Origin: Nigrospora sphaerica | Taxonomy: Eukaryota > Ascomycota > Sordariomycetes > Amphisphaeriales > Apiosporaceae | Reading direction: 5' to 3' | Assembly (NCBI GenBank): GCA_018287875.1 | Contig: JAGVVL010000022.1 | Location: 1,798,001 to 1,862,000, forward strand | DNA: 64,000 nt | Shown here: one piece after another, positions 19,122 through 32,063 of the stretch | Numbering within the stretch: position 1 is the first letter of the stretch | Layout: every line of letters begins with the position of its first letter | The notes under the pieces: generated by a model | Database searches by the model: none | The model's input: the letters and a program-made list of their open reading frames with translations, nothing else | Told to the model about the DNA's origin: nothing | Translations under genes and position numbers: made by a program

Positions 19122-21937
19122 TCACGAGAAGTCGTCGGCCGCCGGCGCGGTGCCCGGGCGATCGATGCGCTGCACCACCACCTTGGTTTCCCGGACAACC
19201 TCAAAGGCAATGGGCGGGAGCGTCTGCGTCCACATGCGCCACTCTCTGTCATCCGTACCCAGTCCGCGGGAGGCCAGGTCTTGACCTGACCCGCCAGCCT
19301 CGAGCAGCCGCTCGCGGCAAGCAATCAGCTCGTCGATCGACGGGTCCGTAATACCCGTCCGCTGCGTCTCGGACAGGATGCGATCGACAACATCGACAAT
19401 GGCATAGATTTCCTCGCTGATCTGTTGGATGTTGGCGTCGTTCCGGACGGCGCCAACCAGACCCTGAACGGTCTGCACCAAGATCGCCGTCTGGTCATCG
19501 AGGTAGATCTTCAAGTCGTCAGGCCGCTGGTTGGGGAATCCATTCGCCGCCTTGTTGGGGTTCGCATCGGCCATTCCGTTCGGGCCGCCGGGGACGTTGC
19601 GCATCTGGTTGTTGAACTGGCTGCTTGACTCGCGAGGGGAGCTGACCGGGCTGTAGGCCGAGGACTGCGTGCTGTCACGAGCACCACCCAGCCCGTTGAA
19701 CCGGGGAGGGGGCACCAGGGGGGAGATGGCGTCTTGCGGGGGGCCGGGGGCATAGGCGTCTTGCTGGACTGTCCGCTGAGGGAAGAAGGCTGTCGTATCT
19801 ACCGGGGTGATGCTGCCATCGTCATCGTCCTCCAGCTCGCCAGGCGAGGTTGCGCGGATCTTGACGGCTCGGAGGAGCTCGACAACGGCGGCGACGAGGT
19901 GGGAGGCAGCAGCGTCCAGGAGCGAGACGGGCGACATGCCGGCGGACGCCGCGAAGTTCTTGGATGCCGTGATCAGGTTGTTGGCGGTGGCCGAGACGCG
20001 GCTCTTGAGCTTTTGATGTTGGCGCACGAGGTCGTCATCGTTCGAAGCCATCTCGTCCATGTCCCGGGTGATACGACGAACGCTCACGACCACGGCTTTC
20101 ATAGATTCCATGGCCTTCTCTGGTTCCTCCGTCCGGGCCTTCATCAGCAACTCGTCGATGGAGATCTGGAACCTGGTGACGTGAACATCCTTAATCATGC
20201 CCTTTTCGTGGGTAAAGCCCTTCTCCTGCATATATTTGCTGGCATCCTCAATGGTCAATCCCATGGACGAGGCCCGCAGGCTGCGCAGCTGCGTCTTGGT
20301 ACGGGCGTAACGATTCCGCCACTCGCGTACCTCGCTCTCCAGCGTCTCGACCCTCTTCTCCAGCTCGGCTTGTTTCTCCCAGCCGGGGTTGTGCTGCTCC
20401 GAAAGCATCTTCATCTCCTGGAGGAACTGCTGCGCCTCACGGCGAACGTCCTCGGTCACGTGTTCCTGTTCTTCGAGTGCTGCGCGGAGCTCCTGGTTCT
20501 CTCGCTGCAATTCGGCATCTCCGGCGCCATCCTGGGCGCCCATGCCGCGGCCCTGCTTCTGCAGCGCGTCGTCCAGAGCGGCGCGCAGCTTGTTTACCTC
20601 GGCGTCTTGCATTGCCCGTAGTCGGTCGATTTCACCGCGTAGGTCGTCGTTCATGGCTTGCGCCTCGTTGATCCTTTTCTCCATGTTGGACCGCGTCTCT
20701 TCCCATTCCTGTCGCTCGACGTCTTCGTTCGAGGACTTGGATCGTTCCTCATCAAGTAATCGGTTCAGTTCGTCGTCCTTCCTCTTCAGCTGGTCCTCAA
20801 GACCGTCCAATTTCGCCTGAAGATCGCGCACTTGAGCCTGAGACTCTTCGAGTAGTCTCTTGTCAGCCTGGCAGCCTGGTTAGTAATCGTACTCTCGCGA
20901 CAGGAACCTGTACCGACCTCTGACATGACACCACTGATGCCAGTGTCGGCGCTTCTTTTGCTGGCCCGGTTCATGGCGCTCTCCATTCCGAATCCAGCGT
21001 TGTCCTCGCTGTCGAGACCGTCGTCATCCTCCTCGACCATGGTGCTCTTGTTGGGGACGATGGTGTTGCTCTGGAATTGCTTCTGCTGAAGGCCGTTGGG
21101 GCCCATGCCGGGCGAGGGCGGCGCGGGGTAGTCGCTTAGACGAGGTGCGCCGGACCGGACGGAGCTGGCATCCGACGGACGCCGCATGCCCCGGGGGGGC
21201 ATGCCGGGCATCCCGCTCATGCTACCGCTGGGGGTGCCTGTGCGGCTGGGAGGCCCCCTTGAGGATATTGGGCTAGTGGACCCCGGAACATCGCCCGTGG
21301 GGAAACCGGGAAAACGGCGTTCCAACTCGCAGAAAACGTCGGTGGCCAAATCGCGGAAGCGCGGGGGTCCCAGCGTCGACAGTTTTTGACGGGCCTGGTT
21401 CCGCTTCGGGTGGAAGTTGTCCTCGGGCTGCAAAAACGGTGGCGGGGGCGGGCCCGGAACCCGCCGGCCGAGGGCTTGCCGTCTGAGCAACTCATCGTAG
21501 ACGTCGGTGGAGAGTTCGAGAAACTGCACAGGGGAGAGACGCAGCAGCTTATCGCGGGCGCGGTTGGGGGCCGGGTTGGCGCGGCCGTCCTTGGAGGTGG
21601 ATTGCAAGTACTTCTTCAGAGCGATGTAGTGACCGCCGAGGACCACCTCATTGTTCTCGTCGCGCATACTCCGGCCGCTCTCGCTCCGCGCGTACATGCC
21701 GCCGCTGGAACGGGCGATCGAGGGTGGGGGCGACGGCCCACCGACGCTCCTGGGGCCCCCAGGTCCGGGACCGGGAAAGCCATTCATGGCTCCGAGGACT
21801 CCGCCCGAGTCGGGCGGGGAGGCGAGGCCGCGGCTGTTGCTGTTGTAACCTGCGTCGGGATTCTGGTACTTTGTGATGCCGGACCACTCGCTACCACCTA
21901 CTGAGACAGGGGACAGCGGCGCATTGCGGGTGTTCAT
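19122..21937 (-). CDS. SPA2: Polarisome scaffold protein SPA2
   Basis: Two exons, 20918-21937 and 19122-20867, joined in phase 0 across a 50-nt intron (branch site TACTAAC), giving 921 aa. SPA2 organises the polarisome at hyphal tips and links formin and MAPK modules. The N-terminal SHD/GIT repeats are diagnostic: HYIALKKYLQSTSKDGR then NRARDKLLRLSPVQFLELSTD at about residues 95-150, and a second copy RNQARQKLSTLGPPRFRDLA at about 170-215. A Pro/Gly-rich linker follows. A long coiled coil in exon 2 starts near ADKRLLEESQAQVRDLQAKL and runs about 200 residues. The C-terminal part has the conserved block around VHVTRFQISIDELLMK and ends with the SPA2 C-terminal helical region. The donor is a weak GTCGGT. 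A GTACAG donor with a 38-nt intron is also in frame, but its branch site would sit too close to the acceptor. Confidence 0.92.
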
Positions 21938-24900
21938 TGTGGGAATGGGGGTTGACTATATCGAGGCGGAAGCGGTGTGCGTCGTCGCTGTCGTCGTCGA
22001 CTTGTGCCGTGGGGACTAGGGAAGACGCAGAGGGCAAGCAGAGCCACGTGCGGGGAGGGAACGAGGCGTCGCCCACTTGGCCACCGTGGAGAGCGATGGC
22101 GATGGAAACGGGTGACCCTGAGCGGCAGGGAGTGAGTTTGACGGCGCCTTCCTCGGGATGGCGGGTTTCAGTAGCGGCGAGGGTTATTGCAGTGCCGCGC
22201 GGGCTGGTTCCATTGACGGGCGTTCTGATGCCGGACAGCAGCCCACGTTGCAAGTGGAGAAGGAGAGATGAAAAAAGGTCGTCGTCGGTGACACCAGCAG
22301 CAAGCTGTTGCTCGCACGCGGCAGGGCGACGAGGGCCGAGTGGCGGGATGGCTGGTCGGGACAGCGGTTGGTTCGATGGGTGACGGGGCTTGATCGTCTT
22401 TTGCCAACACGGGGCTATTCGGCTCGCTCGAGACACATGAGTATGAACCGGACAATTTCAGGTACCGGCACAGCTGTCACGGCGGCTCGGGCTCAAGGCA
22501 GGGTCGGGAAAGGGTCTCTGACACCAACGGTCCGAGTCAATTGAGTTTAATGTCGTCTCAGGCGTGGTGCCAATGCGGGAAACACTGGCTGGGCTGACGG
22601 GGGCGCGGAGGGCCGAGTATGTATGTAGTAAGGCAGGTAGTGCAGTTCCCTCGGGTCCGTACGGAGCAATGGGATGGAGTCGAGGGCGGCGGGTGCAGGG
22701 CTGGCAATGCAGGTACTGGAGCCGTCTTAGACACACCACTTTTGCGCTGGACCTGGGTGGTGCGCACGCACGCACGCCAAAAGACAAAGCGAGAGATGGC
22801 GCGAAGGGAACTGGATATCGTCCAGGGCTGACGTTGAGGCTCTCGGACGACCCGTGCCTACAATCTTCCCGATGTCTGTTGCGACTGGACAACCGGATGA
22901 AGGGAAAAGAAAAAAAGAGCAGCGCGTCGGCGGATGTGTTTGCACCCTGACGAGCTGGACTTGGATTGCCTGCTGGGCTGGGGTTTGCCGGAATTGCGGT
23001 ATGTATGGACCCAAGCTGGTGTGCAGGTACCAACTGGGAGGTCGTTGGGTCTTGTAAGAGGGGAACGGGGGGGGGGGGGTTGGAAAAGGATAAACGGGAC
23101 CGGGGGAAATGCCCGCCCTGCCACTGGAACGAAAGCTGGAGCTGAAGCTGGGATTGTACCCAAACTTGCAACTGGAGGCAGCACACACACTCACACACAC
23201 ACACACGATCGCCTACACGCATATACACGCATATACACGTACACAGGACACTGGAAACCGGGAAAAACCAACCCCCAAAGCAAGGATCGAGCAGCGACAG
23301 GTTGCGCTGTTGGCAGGTCTCGGATCGAGCAGGCTGGATCAAACCCTGAGGGTCATGTATACGGGGGCGGATGACTGGTGTGACGGGTGCGTGCGAGAAG
23401 GGTGTGTGGAACAAGAAAGGTGTGTGCGTGCGGCTTCTTTTGCAAGATCCTCTCCCTCTCTCGCCCTCTCTCGCCCTCTCCCCCTCGGCCTACCACCATC
23501 CGTCTGCTTTGCTAGTTTCCTCTAGACAGCCAGAAAGAGACGGGACTGGTAGCAGGAGGCGGCGACAAGCGATGAAACCCATCCCATCACAGAGACACAC
23601 TGGGGGCGCTCCTAACCGATTATGGAGGATAGGGGGTGGGGAACAACGGGCCTCCCCAATAACCATGGTTAGTATCCGTCTTGATTCGCCAGGGCCCTGG
23701 CCCGATTCCCGTTGCCTGAACGAAAAGCGTCTAGATAGGCCGACCTGGTGCCCGAGTAGGCAGCCCGTTCCCCTTCGCTCCCTTCTCGCTAGGCGGCCGT
23801 CATCTCGCTCCTGCGATGGCCCAAGGCATTTTCTACAGATTCGCCCGGGTACAAGCGCCACCTCTAGCCCGCCGGCCGGTACCTAGCCGGCCGCCCAGTC
23901 CTCCCTAGCAACTGGTAGCAACCGGTAGTCTTTGCGCCAGTCGCGTGCTGATCGGGTCCAGTTGCTTGACGGTGGAGGTCAGTAACATTGCGATGATCCA
24001 TATGCACGAGACCGGCCGTCTCCCTCAGCCCGTCCCGTTGCTTGCTGCGACATGCAGGTACCGACTCAGTTTTCTCTGGGAATTCTTCACCAAGGCCGCA
24101 TGCAGCTTCGCCCCCCCCCCATCTACCCCATTGGGCAGGGTACCTTTGGGCGTCTGCCGTCACCCACGGGAGGGCCACGCCGCCAGGGGAGCTGCTGGGC
24201 GGCTGGGTACACAGTTCAGGGGGGGTTTCCTCCCCCAGTCTCCGACTCTGTCGCATCACGTCCAGTTCCCAGCCCTAGCTGCTGAATGAGTGGGTACTTG
24301 TCTTGTTCTTTTCTTTTTCCGCCGCGATTCGTCATGAGTGAGGCTGGTGGTTGGCTAGAACCTCGCCGTCTCTGGGTAAGGGCCGACCAACCCGCCGATC
24401 CTCCGCTGTCCATGATCGTCCGCCTTTGTTTTGCTTTTTTGCGATGCAGCCTGAGAGATGCTGGTCGGCGCGTCGGGCAGTATGTCTGCCGCCCGCAGCG
24501 GCCGTGGTAACTGCAGACTTACTGGAATAAGCATTTGAGGGTGGTTCCAATGCTTTGCGAGGGCCCTTGCCGGCCCAGGTTCACGGCTCCGCCTTGCCCG
24601 TGGCCTGGCTTCTGGTAGCATCGACAATCTGCCTCCCCCAGTCGCGACCAGGAAGTCCCGACAAACTCCGGCAGGGCTCGTCGCGAGGCGCGCGCTGCAT
24701 CCGGCTGCCCCTGAGGCGCAGCCGCTCGGTTTAACTGGTCGCAGGCTAGCCAGGGACGTAGGACATAGTACATGCCCATGGGTGCGGCGCCCACCCACTT
24801 CGCAAGTCGGCGGTTCTAGTAATCCGCCATCTCGCGCGCGCCAACCCAGTCGCATGCCTACGTACACGTACGCATACGCACACACACACTTTTACTCACA

Positions 24901-26510
24901 TATACCCACGCCCTGCTAGCAGAGACACCGAAGCTGGCTTGGGTCCAATCAAGGGTCGAATACGGGTGCTGGCGTCTGAGAGCCGCCCTTCATTCCTCCG
25001 TCCTTTCTTGCCCGGCTCCTTACGTCGGGGATCCCTGGACGGACTTTTGCTGACGTCTACGTTAAGGTGTGGTCGCCGAGCCACATAGCAGGCTGTCAAC
25101 TGTCAAGCGGAGGTGAAGGTAAAGCATGGCGGATACGATAGCTTCGTTGATGGGAATCGGCACGGTGGCAACCCGCAGCACAGACGAGGTTTTGAAGCTC
25201 TCAGCACCCGGTGCCGTAGGCACCGAACCACGCACTTTCGTCCCCATGACAGCATTCCTCCGCACAATCTTGATCTACTTCCGTCATTGGGGACAGGCTA
25301 CGCACGCGAGGTAATAGACCAGAGGCGTCTACCTGTATGCAATTTCTCCCACCGTTACTAACTCGCACTTGGATCCCTCGTGCCAACAAAAAGGCTGGTC
25401 TCGAACGCCCATAGCAAATACTTGTTTCCCAATTGGACCATTATCGGTGTCCCGATCTAGCCAGGGCGTGCCCACGAGAGGGAGCTTTCATTGCCCGTGC
25501 TTCCCTGTCCCCCTCTCTCCATCCCCCCCCCGTTTCTCCGTCTTGCCGTGCTGCCCTCTAGCCCTTTCCGGCTCCCCTGTGCCTTGATGTCGGTCCTGGC
25601 CGGCGCTCTGGACAAGGGCAGCATTGGTCCACCCACAGTCCGGCCTCCGTATTGGGGACCCATTTCCGCGTACCCCCTGCTGCACTTCTCGACTCGAACT
25701 TATTAGCCCTAGCTGCATTGAGTAGTAATGCAGAAGCAGCCAAGGCATTTCATCTTGTGTTCGAATTGAAGCACGCCAGAGCCCACCGCGTTCCAATATC
25801 AAGGTACTGTTTACCGTACCCACCAAGAGCCTCGCAGTGGCATTCTAGCCGAGTTCCTGCAGCCCGTGGAACAACGTTCTGGCCCGCGAGGGAGCTTTCC
25901 GGGCCGACCGGGGTTGGGGGACCAGTCATGGGCATCGAACGACTCTTGACTTTTCCATCCATCTTTTTTTGAGGCGCGCGTGCCACGAGTCTGCTCCTGC
26001 AGTGTCTGAGCGCTGTGTTGGCTGACGTCCATCTGGTTTTTTCCTGTGTTTTCGTGTTTCGAGATGTCATCGGATGGGTTGGGTACAAGTATCTCAGCGT
26101 ACACCATGCGCATGCGAGCAGCCTTGGTGGCCTATTGGATACTTGGGCTGCTCGGCCGTCTGGTCGGGCGTGTAATGGCAATCGCCTTGCGTAGGCAGAG
26201 GGACGTGAGCTGGTGATAAAACCACCGCAGTGCCCGGTCCAGACTCCCTCGTGCTTGATGACGAATTTGTCATCGTGGTATTCGGATCCAGTACAGACGA
26301 CGTAGGGCAGGTCGACAAGGGTGTCTGGCCACATTGTAGCAATGCTTCACGTCCGTAACCGTATGAGGCCACGCGCAGCTGCGTAACATCATGAGTTGCT
26401 CGTCGTCATGGGGTATCATATGCGGGACTCTTGTGGTGCCCGGTAAGAAAGTGTGCAACTACCACCTCGCTCCGTTTGGGAGGCCGTTGCTTCGCAGATC
26501 GCGTCCCGGA
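21938..26510. other. Long gene-poor region upstream of SPA2 and downstream of SSU72
   Basis: This 4.6-kb stretch has no supportable gene. Both flanking genes are on the minus strand, so it should hold the SPA2 promoter and leader and the SSU72 3' end. Contents noted: a CA/TA-type microsatellite near 23180-23245, a CT-rich tract near 23445-23490, a G run near 23068-23079, and scattered short open frames without family resemblance. Long upstream leaders are common for fungal polarity genes. Confidence 0.6.
23180..23245. repeat. CA-rich microsatellite
   Basis: Imperfect (CA)n with interspersed TATACACG-type units in the region upstream of SPA2. Confidence 0.7.
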
Positions 26511-27362
26511 TTAAAACCATGCCAACGTCCAGGTAGCGGGCAGGTTGGGCCATCTCTCTTGCCAGTCCCCGATGATCTCGGGAACTCTCTCGTCAAACGA
26601 GGCCCTGGCCGTAGCACTTGCACTGTCGAATGCTACAACCCCCTTGGCCGCGCGCTCTTCTTGGGCGGCCCTATTGAGGGAGTGCGCAAGGTCCAGGATG
26701 CCCTGCCCGCCAATCGAGGCCTCCTCGTGGTTATCTCTTATGTCCACGTTAATGACATGCACTGGTCGATTCAGAGGGGAACCGCGGTTGTGCAGATCAT
26801 CTACAACGGCGTCCCAGCAGCGCTCTTCGCAAGTGAAGACGACGTCGGCGACCCCTCCTTCGATACCTTCGCTGCCTCGGTCCTTGGCATGCTCGAGCCG
26901 GGGCACGCCGACTTGCCAATCCTGCCATCGTTCGGGGCCCCATTTTACACCTCTGTTTCTGTTGAGCATGTTCAGCAGACCGTTACGCGTGTAAAGGTCT
27001 TCATCCTTCTCCTTCAGCTCCTTGAACATGCTATCGTAGGACGTTTTGTTGAACTGATATACGTTGGGCTGGGTGATGCTAGGGCCCGGGAGGCGAACTA
27101 ATGATCCCGTGCCGAACGAGATCACAGGGTAGTTCGCCTTGGAGAGCTGCAGGTGCGCCTCCATCGATCTTACCAGATGCTGTCAGCACAAGGCACCCCC
27201 TCGGGAGCGTGAGGGCGCGGTGACATACCGGTTCTGGTTGCTCGCACAGACGGTGCAGAACTTCAACTTGTATTCGTCTACGCCTCCACTCTCGCCGTCT
27301 TGGGCCGGCGTGGGTGCGGCTGGCACGGCGGCGACGGTAGCCGCTGCGTTGGCGGCCTCCAT
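26511..27362 (-). CDS. SSU72: RNA polymerase II CTD phosphatase SSU72
   Basis: Two exons, 27229-27362 and 26511-27168, giving 263 aa. SSU72 dephosphorylates Ser5 (and Ser7) of the Pol II CTD and acts in mRNA 3'-end processing in the nucleus. The intron (27169-27228, 60 nt, donor GTATGT, branch CTGAC) interrupts the active-site loop. After splicing it reads [17 protein letters not shown], the CX5R phosphatase loop with Cys39 and Arg45. Further family blocks are [32 protein letters not shown] and [14 protein letters not shown], which supplies the general acid Asp. The C-terminus is [11 protein letters not shown] 30-residue Ala/Pro-rich extension precedes the domain. The start is the only ATG in the first exon frame, and an extra upstream exon cannot be excluded. 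Confidence 0.95.
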
Positions 27363-28421
27363 CTTCTCAAACAAAATACAAGGCCTTGTCTATGTTCACC
27401 GAGATGAAATCAAGTCGTATTGTCCGGAAGGATCCGCACATGCCCAAATGGTGGAAGCCGAGCAGATGTCTGTTCACCTAAACAGTAACAGTCTGGGTCA
27501 GTAACCACGTGGTTGGACAGCAAGACAAATGGGTATGAATAGGTGTTAAGGTGTCAGGAAGTTGCGTAATATAGGGTTGTCAACATGGGGATTTAGACAG
27601 CTCCAATAAATAATCTCATCACATAAAAAAGGCGCGTCGGCGGAGCATGGAATGCTAGGCTCGAATTGATGGACAGCGGACATACCTTTGTGTTTCCGGA
27701 GATGGAGGGGTAACAGACGGGCGCGCCGGTAATGCTCTGACGAGCACGCAAAGACCCTCTACTAATGGACACCAGGCTGGAATGCGCCGGGGGTTGATGC
27801 TTCACATGGGAGCGACAAAAAAGGCCGACGTCGATGGTGGCGGCAACAGGCGCTCTCACAGCTGGTTGTCGGGAGACATCCGTGGGCGACCGACGAGAAG
27901 CTGAAGTTCGGAGCGGCCAGGTTTTCGTGTCGTTTATGGTGTTGGGTGGTGGGATTTTCTCTGGGGCGGCCGGAAAAGCACTGACCCCCAGGGCAGCTTA
28001 GCCTCATGGAATTTTGCTTCCAATCAGAGAGCGCCGACGACGGTGGGGCTGAATCTAAACCACCCGAGCTGCGATTCCGCTTTCACCCATGAATCGTTTC
28101 CTGCGCCAGTTAGCCACGCTGTTGATCGGTCGTGGAAAAGCAAGCAAAAAACAGAAGCGTTAGAACGCCGTGCCCACTGACCTTGAAGATGTTCTGTTCA
28201 GTCACTGCCGCAAGCGGGGCAGAAGGACCCCAGGGCACACTGGCCCCTGGGTCTTCTTTTGCCGCATTGCTGGCACATGGGATGTGGCTGTCAGCCGAGC
28301 CGCACGTGTCATGAGCAAACAACAGCCTCAATCCCCGCGAGACGGGGAGCATAGCAGACCCAACGTCAGTATACTACGTATGAGGTCTTTCAACCCCGGA
28401 GTTGCCTGGAGAAATAAACAA

Positions 28422-28437
28422 GTAGCTAGCTAGCTAC
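28422..28437. repeat. 16-bp perfect palindrome
   Basis: GTAGCTAGCTAGCTAC, equal to its own reverse complement and built from TAGC units. Probably a simple-sequence palindrome; function unknown. Confidence 0.6.
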
Positions 28438-31105
28438 CTGGCTCCGTGCTGTTGGTTGTGAGCATGACCTCCGTCAACCACGAGTCGTCCAGGGAAGACC
28501 CGGTCAGCATCGTCGGCGTTGCCAGACCGCTTTTTAATCGGCTGTGAGGAGTGGTTATGTACCCCCTTCCCGCCGCCGGTCGTGTGCAGTATGGGTATCG
28601 CAAGGGGGGAGGCCCCTTCTTCCTCTATACTTCTTCTTACGTATCTACGCCCACATCCATCTCCCCAGTTTCCAGGTATCATATGTTATACACGAAGCGG
28701 CGTGTTGGCAGCTGCGAACGGCACGGCATGGCCCCCTCCACGGGCTCCGCCGAGCAGTTGACAACTCGTCCACAATATGGGTCCATACTTAGGTTAGGGT
28801 AGGCCGTCGGCTCGTTTCACCACCACGACCCAGGAGCTGCCAGGCGGCTTGAAGAGGCTGTCGCGGGAGCCGGTCAGCGCTAGGCAGCGGGAACAGCGGA
28901 TGACACGGGCTGGCTGCATCACGAACACTGCACTAACAGATAGTACGTACGTTGGGTGGCCGGCACCCGTCACCAATCACGTATTTGAATCGAGGCCAGG
29001 GGATCGGCAAAACAGAAGGGATAGCTATTCCGATTGCTGGACGGTGACTGTAAGCATCAAGTTTAATAGGTTGGAGGCGGAGGCAAGGGATTCGTCCCGT
29101 CCATTTGCCCGCCCTGCCGAGGGGTTGGTACGAGACTCTGTCGACCACGTTCCTCCGTGACTGCACTTGCATCTTTAGTGCGAGGAGATGCAGCTGTTCT
29201 GCGTGTAGCGCCCGACAGGATGGGGTCACGTACACTTGTTCTCCGTTTCAGAAGCATGTCGGTTTTTTGTGGGGAGCAGCACTGGTCACCAACCGACCCG
29301 GAGTTCAACGGGGACTCACCCACCATCCAACGGCCTTTGTCTGGGTACATCCTACCCACGCCCTTGGGCAGGCAGTCACTTTGAACGTATCCGCTACAGG
29401 GCTTTTACAATGAATCTTGTTTGTCTACTTACCTAGGCTCCTACCTCTCCTTACCTCTCTAAGTACTTTCTTCCTCAGGTTTAAACTATTCGATGCCCAA
29501 TTGCGCGTGAAAACAGTGAGAGGGATGGATCTCAGCGTTGGCTGTTGAACCGTCAGCCCTGTTCTGACTGAGCAGTATAACCCGGCGATACCCTAGCGAG
29601 TATAGAGGAGTTAGTTGGTGGACAGATGCTCGCTCGTCAGGCCGCGGCATGCCTACTGACCTACGGTGTAGTACTTACAGTAACTAGTCCACGCCTGTTT
29701 AGTGGGCAGCCTAACACGAGAGATGTGGACGGCACACCCAGAACTCCGTCACCACCCGTGACGATCAGTCGCGTGCCACAGGGCGCAACTGTTCCACTGC
29801 CTTCCGAACGAGGTTGCATTGGCACAATCAGAAATACCCCACTGCTGCTTTACTCGCCGTGTTCCTTCAATCTAATGTCGGGTGTGTATTCGCAAGATTT
29901 GGTCGGGTCGGGAAACCAGATCGCATATCGCCCCATCGCGTGCTTTCCGTCTTGGAGATCTCGTCCTCCAGCTCGGCCAGGGTCAGCCATTAACAGCGAG
30001 GCCAATGTCGCCGTGATATCTATGGCAATCTGAGTGATCCCGCTCAGCGGCTTAGTTGTGTTCGTATAGCTTGCCTGCCCGCTATGGCCGTGCCAGCTGC
30101 ACATGGGAGCGAACGAACCCTTGGAGCAGCTAGGTAGGCAATTTCGGGGCTAATCCAGTTGTCCGGGTTTCGCCAGTCGCGCTGATCCGGGCACCCTTGT
30201 CAAAGTAGGTCGGTTTTGGATGTAGCTGTATACTGTGGTATCGGGGCCCAGTGGCAGGGCGAGAAGAAAGAAGGAAGCGAAGGCAAAAACCGAAGAAAGA
30301 AAAAACCCATCACAACGCTGTACCATGGATGCCAAGATCCTACGCCGCCGGGGCTTCCCTATACAGGTATAGAGGAGAAACAAGAAAACCGGGCTGCCTG
30401 GTGCGGCATGCACGCGTATGCGCAGAGCCGCCCGTCTGTTGTCAGTGCTCTTCGCTTGACTCGCAGACGGCTACACCCTCGGGGCAAAGACCAGTCGGTC
30501 GACCCGGATCCCATCTCATGTTACGGCCTTGGAATCAATGCCAGGCCTGGGCAGGCCAGCTGGCCAGCCAGACCGGGCTGGGCAGCAGGAGGAAAAGAGA
30601 CTGTCAACGGCCCCAGGGTCCCAGGAAAACCTAATAGCTGACGTCCCATCTCTGTGGGAAGTACGGAGTACGGAGCAGTGTACTACCTATCACCAGGGCT
30701 GGAGACGGCGAGCCGGGCCAGGCCTTTTTGGTGCATGGGATGGGTACGGTATGGGTCTCGCGCTTGTTCCTCCGCTGCTAACTCACTTCTTGCTCCCCAT
30801 GGCCCTGCCGCGGCCGGCAGGGTGGAGGGACCCGACGACATGCCCGCCTCGCTTCTTTTAGACGCCCAGCGCGACCTCTCGTCCTCCCACGGGACTGGAC
30901 AGGTCCGCACATGTATCCCAGTCCTCGATCGCTTCCAGCTCGGCTGGTTGGCTTTTTATTTTTATTTTTGAATATTAGATTAGCATTCTCGCACCCCTCG
31001 CCTGCCCGCACCCTTACCCTCATACGCACGTAATCAGGGCTCCTCTCGTCACCTGCAGCCCCTCCTTTCTCTCTCTCCCTCTCCGCCTGGGATTCGTCGG
31101 CATGC

Positions 31106-31180
31106 AAGCGAGCGAGCAGCAGTAGCAGCAAGCAATAGCAGCAAGCAATAGCGGCAGCAATAGCAGCAGCGGCCACAGCA
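31106..31180 (+). repeat. AGC-rich imperfect microsatellite in presumed 5' leader
   Basis: Imperfect AGC/AAT-interrupted trinucleotide tract about 900 bp upstream of the NBP2-like start codon, in a strongly pyrimidine/purine-biased stretch that looks like a transcribed leader. Confidence 0.6.
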
Positions 31181-32063
31181 AGCAAACCGACCTTCACCAG
31201 GCACTTCCCGGATCGTGGTCTCGGTCGTCCGCCTCCCACAACGTCTACAGCCGCGGCCGTGAGCAGGTGGTCGCATTCGCCCGCCGCCCGCCCGCCAAGC
31301 CCTGTCTTTTCCACAACCCTCCGGACCAGTCGATTCCAGTCTCTCCCTTGTCAGCCCCTCGTGATAGCGACACAACTCGGCCCTCTCGCAATCCCCACCC
31401 AGGCAGGCTGAACTTTGCCTGCAGCTCCTCATTTCGCACCACACTGCCCTGTACTCCGTACACCGTGACCCCAACCCGCCGCCCATTCCTTTCGCGACTA
31501 TCCTTCAGCCACCGACGACTTACTCACTTACATTTCACCTGCCTCCCACCCATACTGACTGCCCTCCCGCCCCCGACTCGGAAGGCAAGGCTTTCTTTCT
31601 CCCTCGCTTGGCTGCGACGAACTAACAGCAACCCTGTCGCTCCCCCGTCCACCCTGTCCACCGCACCCGTTCTGGCGCGCGCCTCGTCCCAGCTGTTTCC
31701 ATTCGCCAGGGCTTTGCGACGAACCGCACCACGGCCAGCACCAGCCGCAGCCGCAGCCGCGAGCACCAGAACGACGGCGAGAAATAAGCGCACCACGGCC
31801 GCCTCGCTCCCCGCCCCGGCCCAGTCTCGATAGGCCCGCCTGGGACCTGTCGGCTGTAACGATCGACTTAATAACCCGGGCCAACCTGCCCTTCGCTTCC
31901 TTCGCTTCGGCCATTGCCGTCGTCGCATAACGCCCAACAGCTTGCCGGCCGAGTCTGTCCAGGGCGGTAACGGCGCGCGTTCGGCCGTCACACGAGTCCG
32001 AGGGTGACACAGCCTCCCAAGACACATACTACACGCAATTCTCAGGGTACGCCCGGGCTGACG

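Larger units (their letters stand above)
27363..32063. other. Long divergent gene-poor region between SSU72 and the NBP2-like gene
   Basis: 4.7 kb with no supportable protein gene. The genes on both sides are transcribed away from it. The right-hand part (about 31050-32063) is C/T- and CAG/AGC-rich and most likely forms a long 5' leader of the NBP2-like gene; it contains upstream short frames. A 16-bp palindrome lies at 28422-28437. Several short frames in the rest have no family resemblance. Confidence 0.6.

Noticed and set aside
20868..20917. Alternative 38-nt SPA2 intron with GTACAG donor
   Set aside because: In frame, but too short, and the TACTAAC branch site would be three bases from the acceptor.
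22458..23414. 318-codon minus-strand frame upstream of SPA2
   Set aside because: Non-conserved, crosses the CA microsatellite, low-complexity; no splice or promoter support.
28422..28437. Palindrome as an attachment or integration site
   Set aside because: Simple TAGC repeat; no integrase, duplication or element boundaries nearby.
31267..31833. 188-codon plus-strand frame
   Set aside because: Ser/Pro/Arg/Thr-rich translation of a pyrimidine-rich leader; interpreted as 5' leader of the NBP2-like gene, not a protein.
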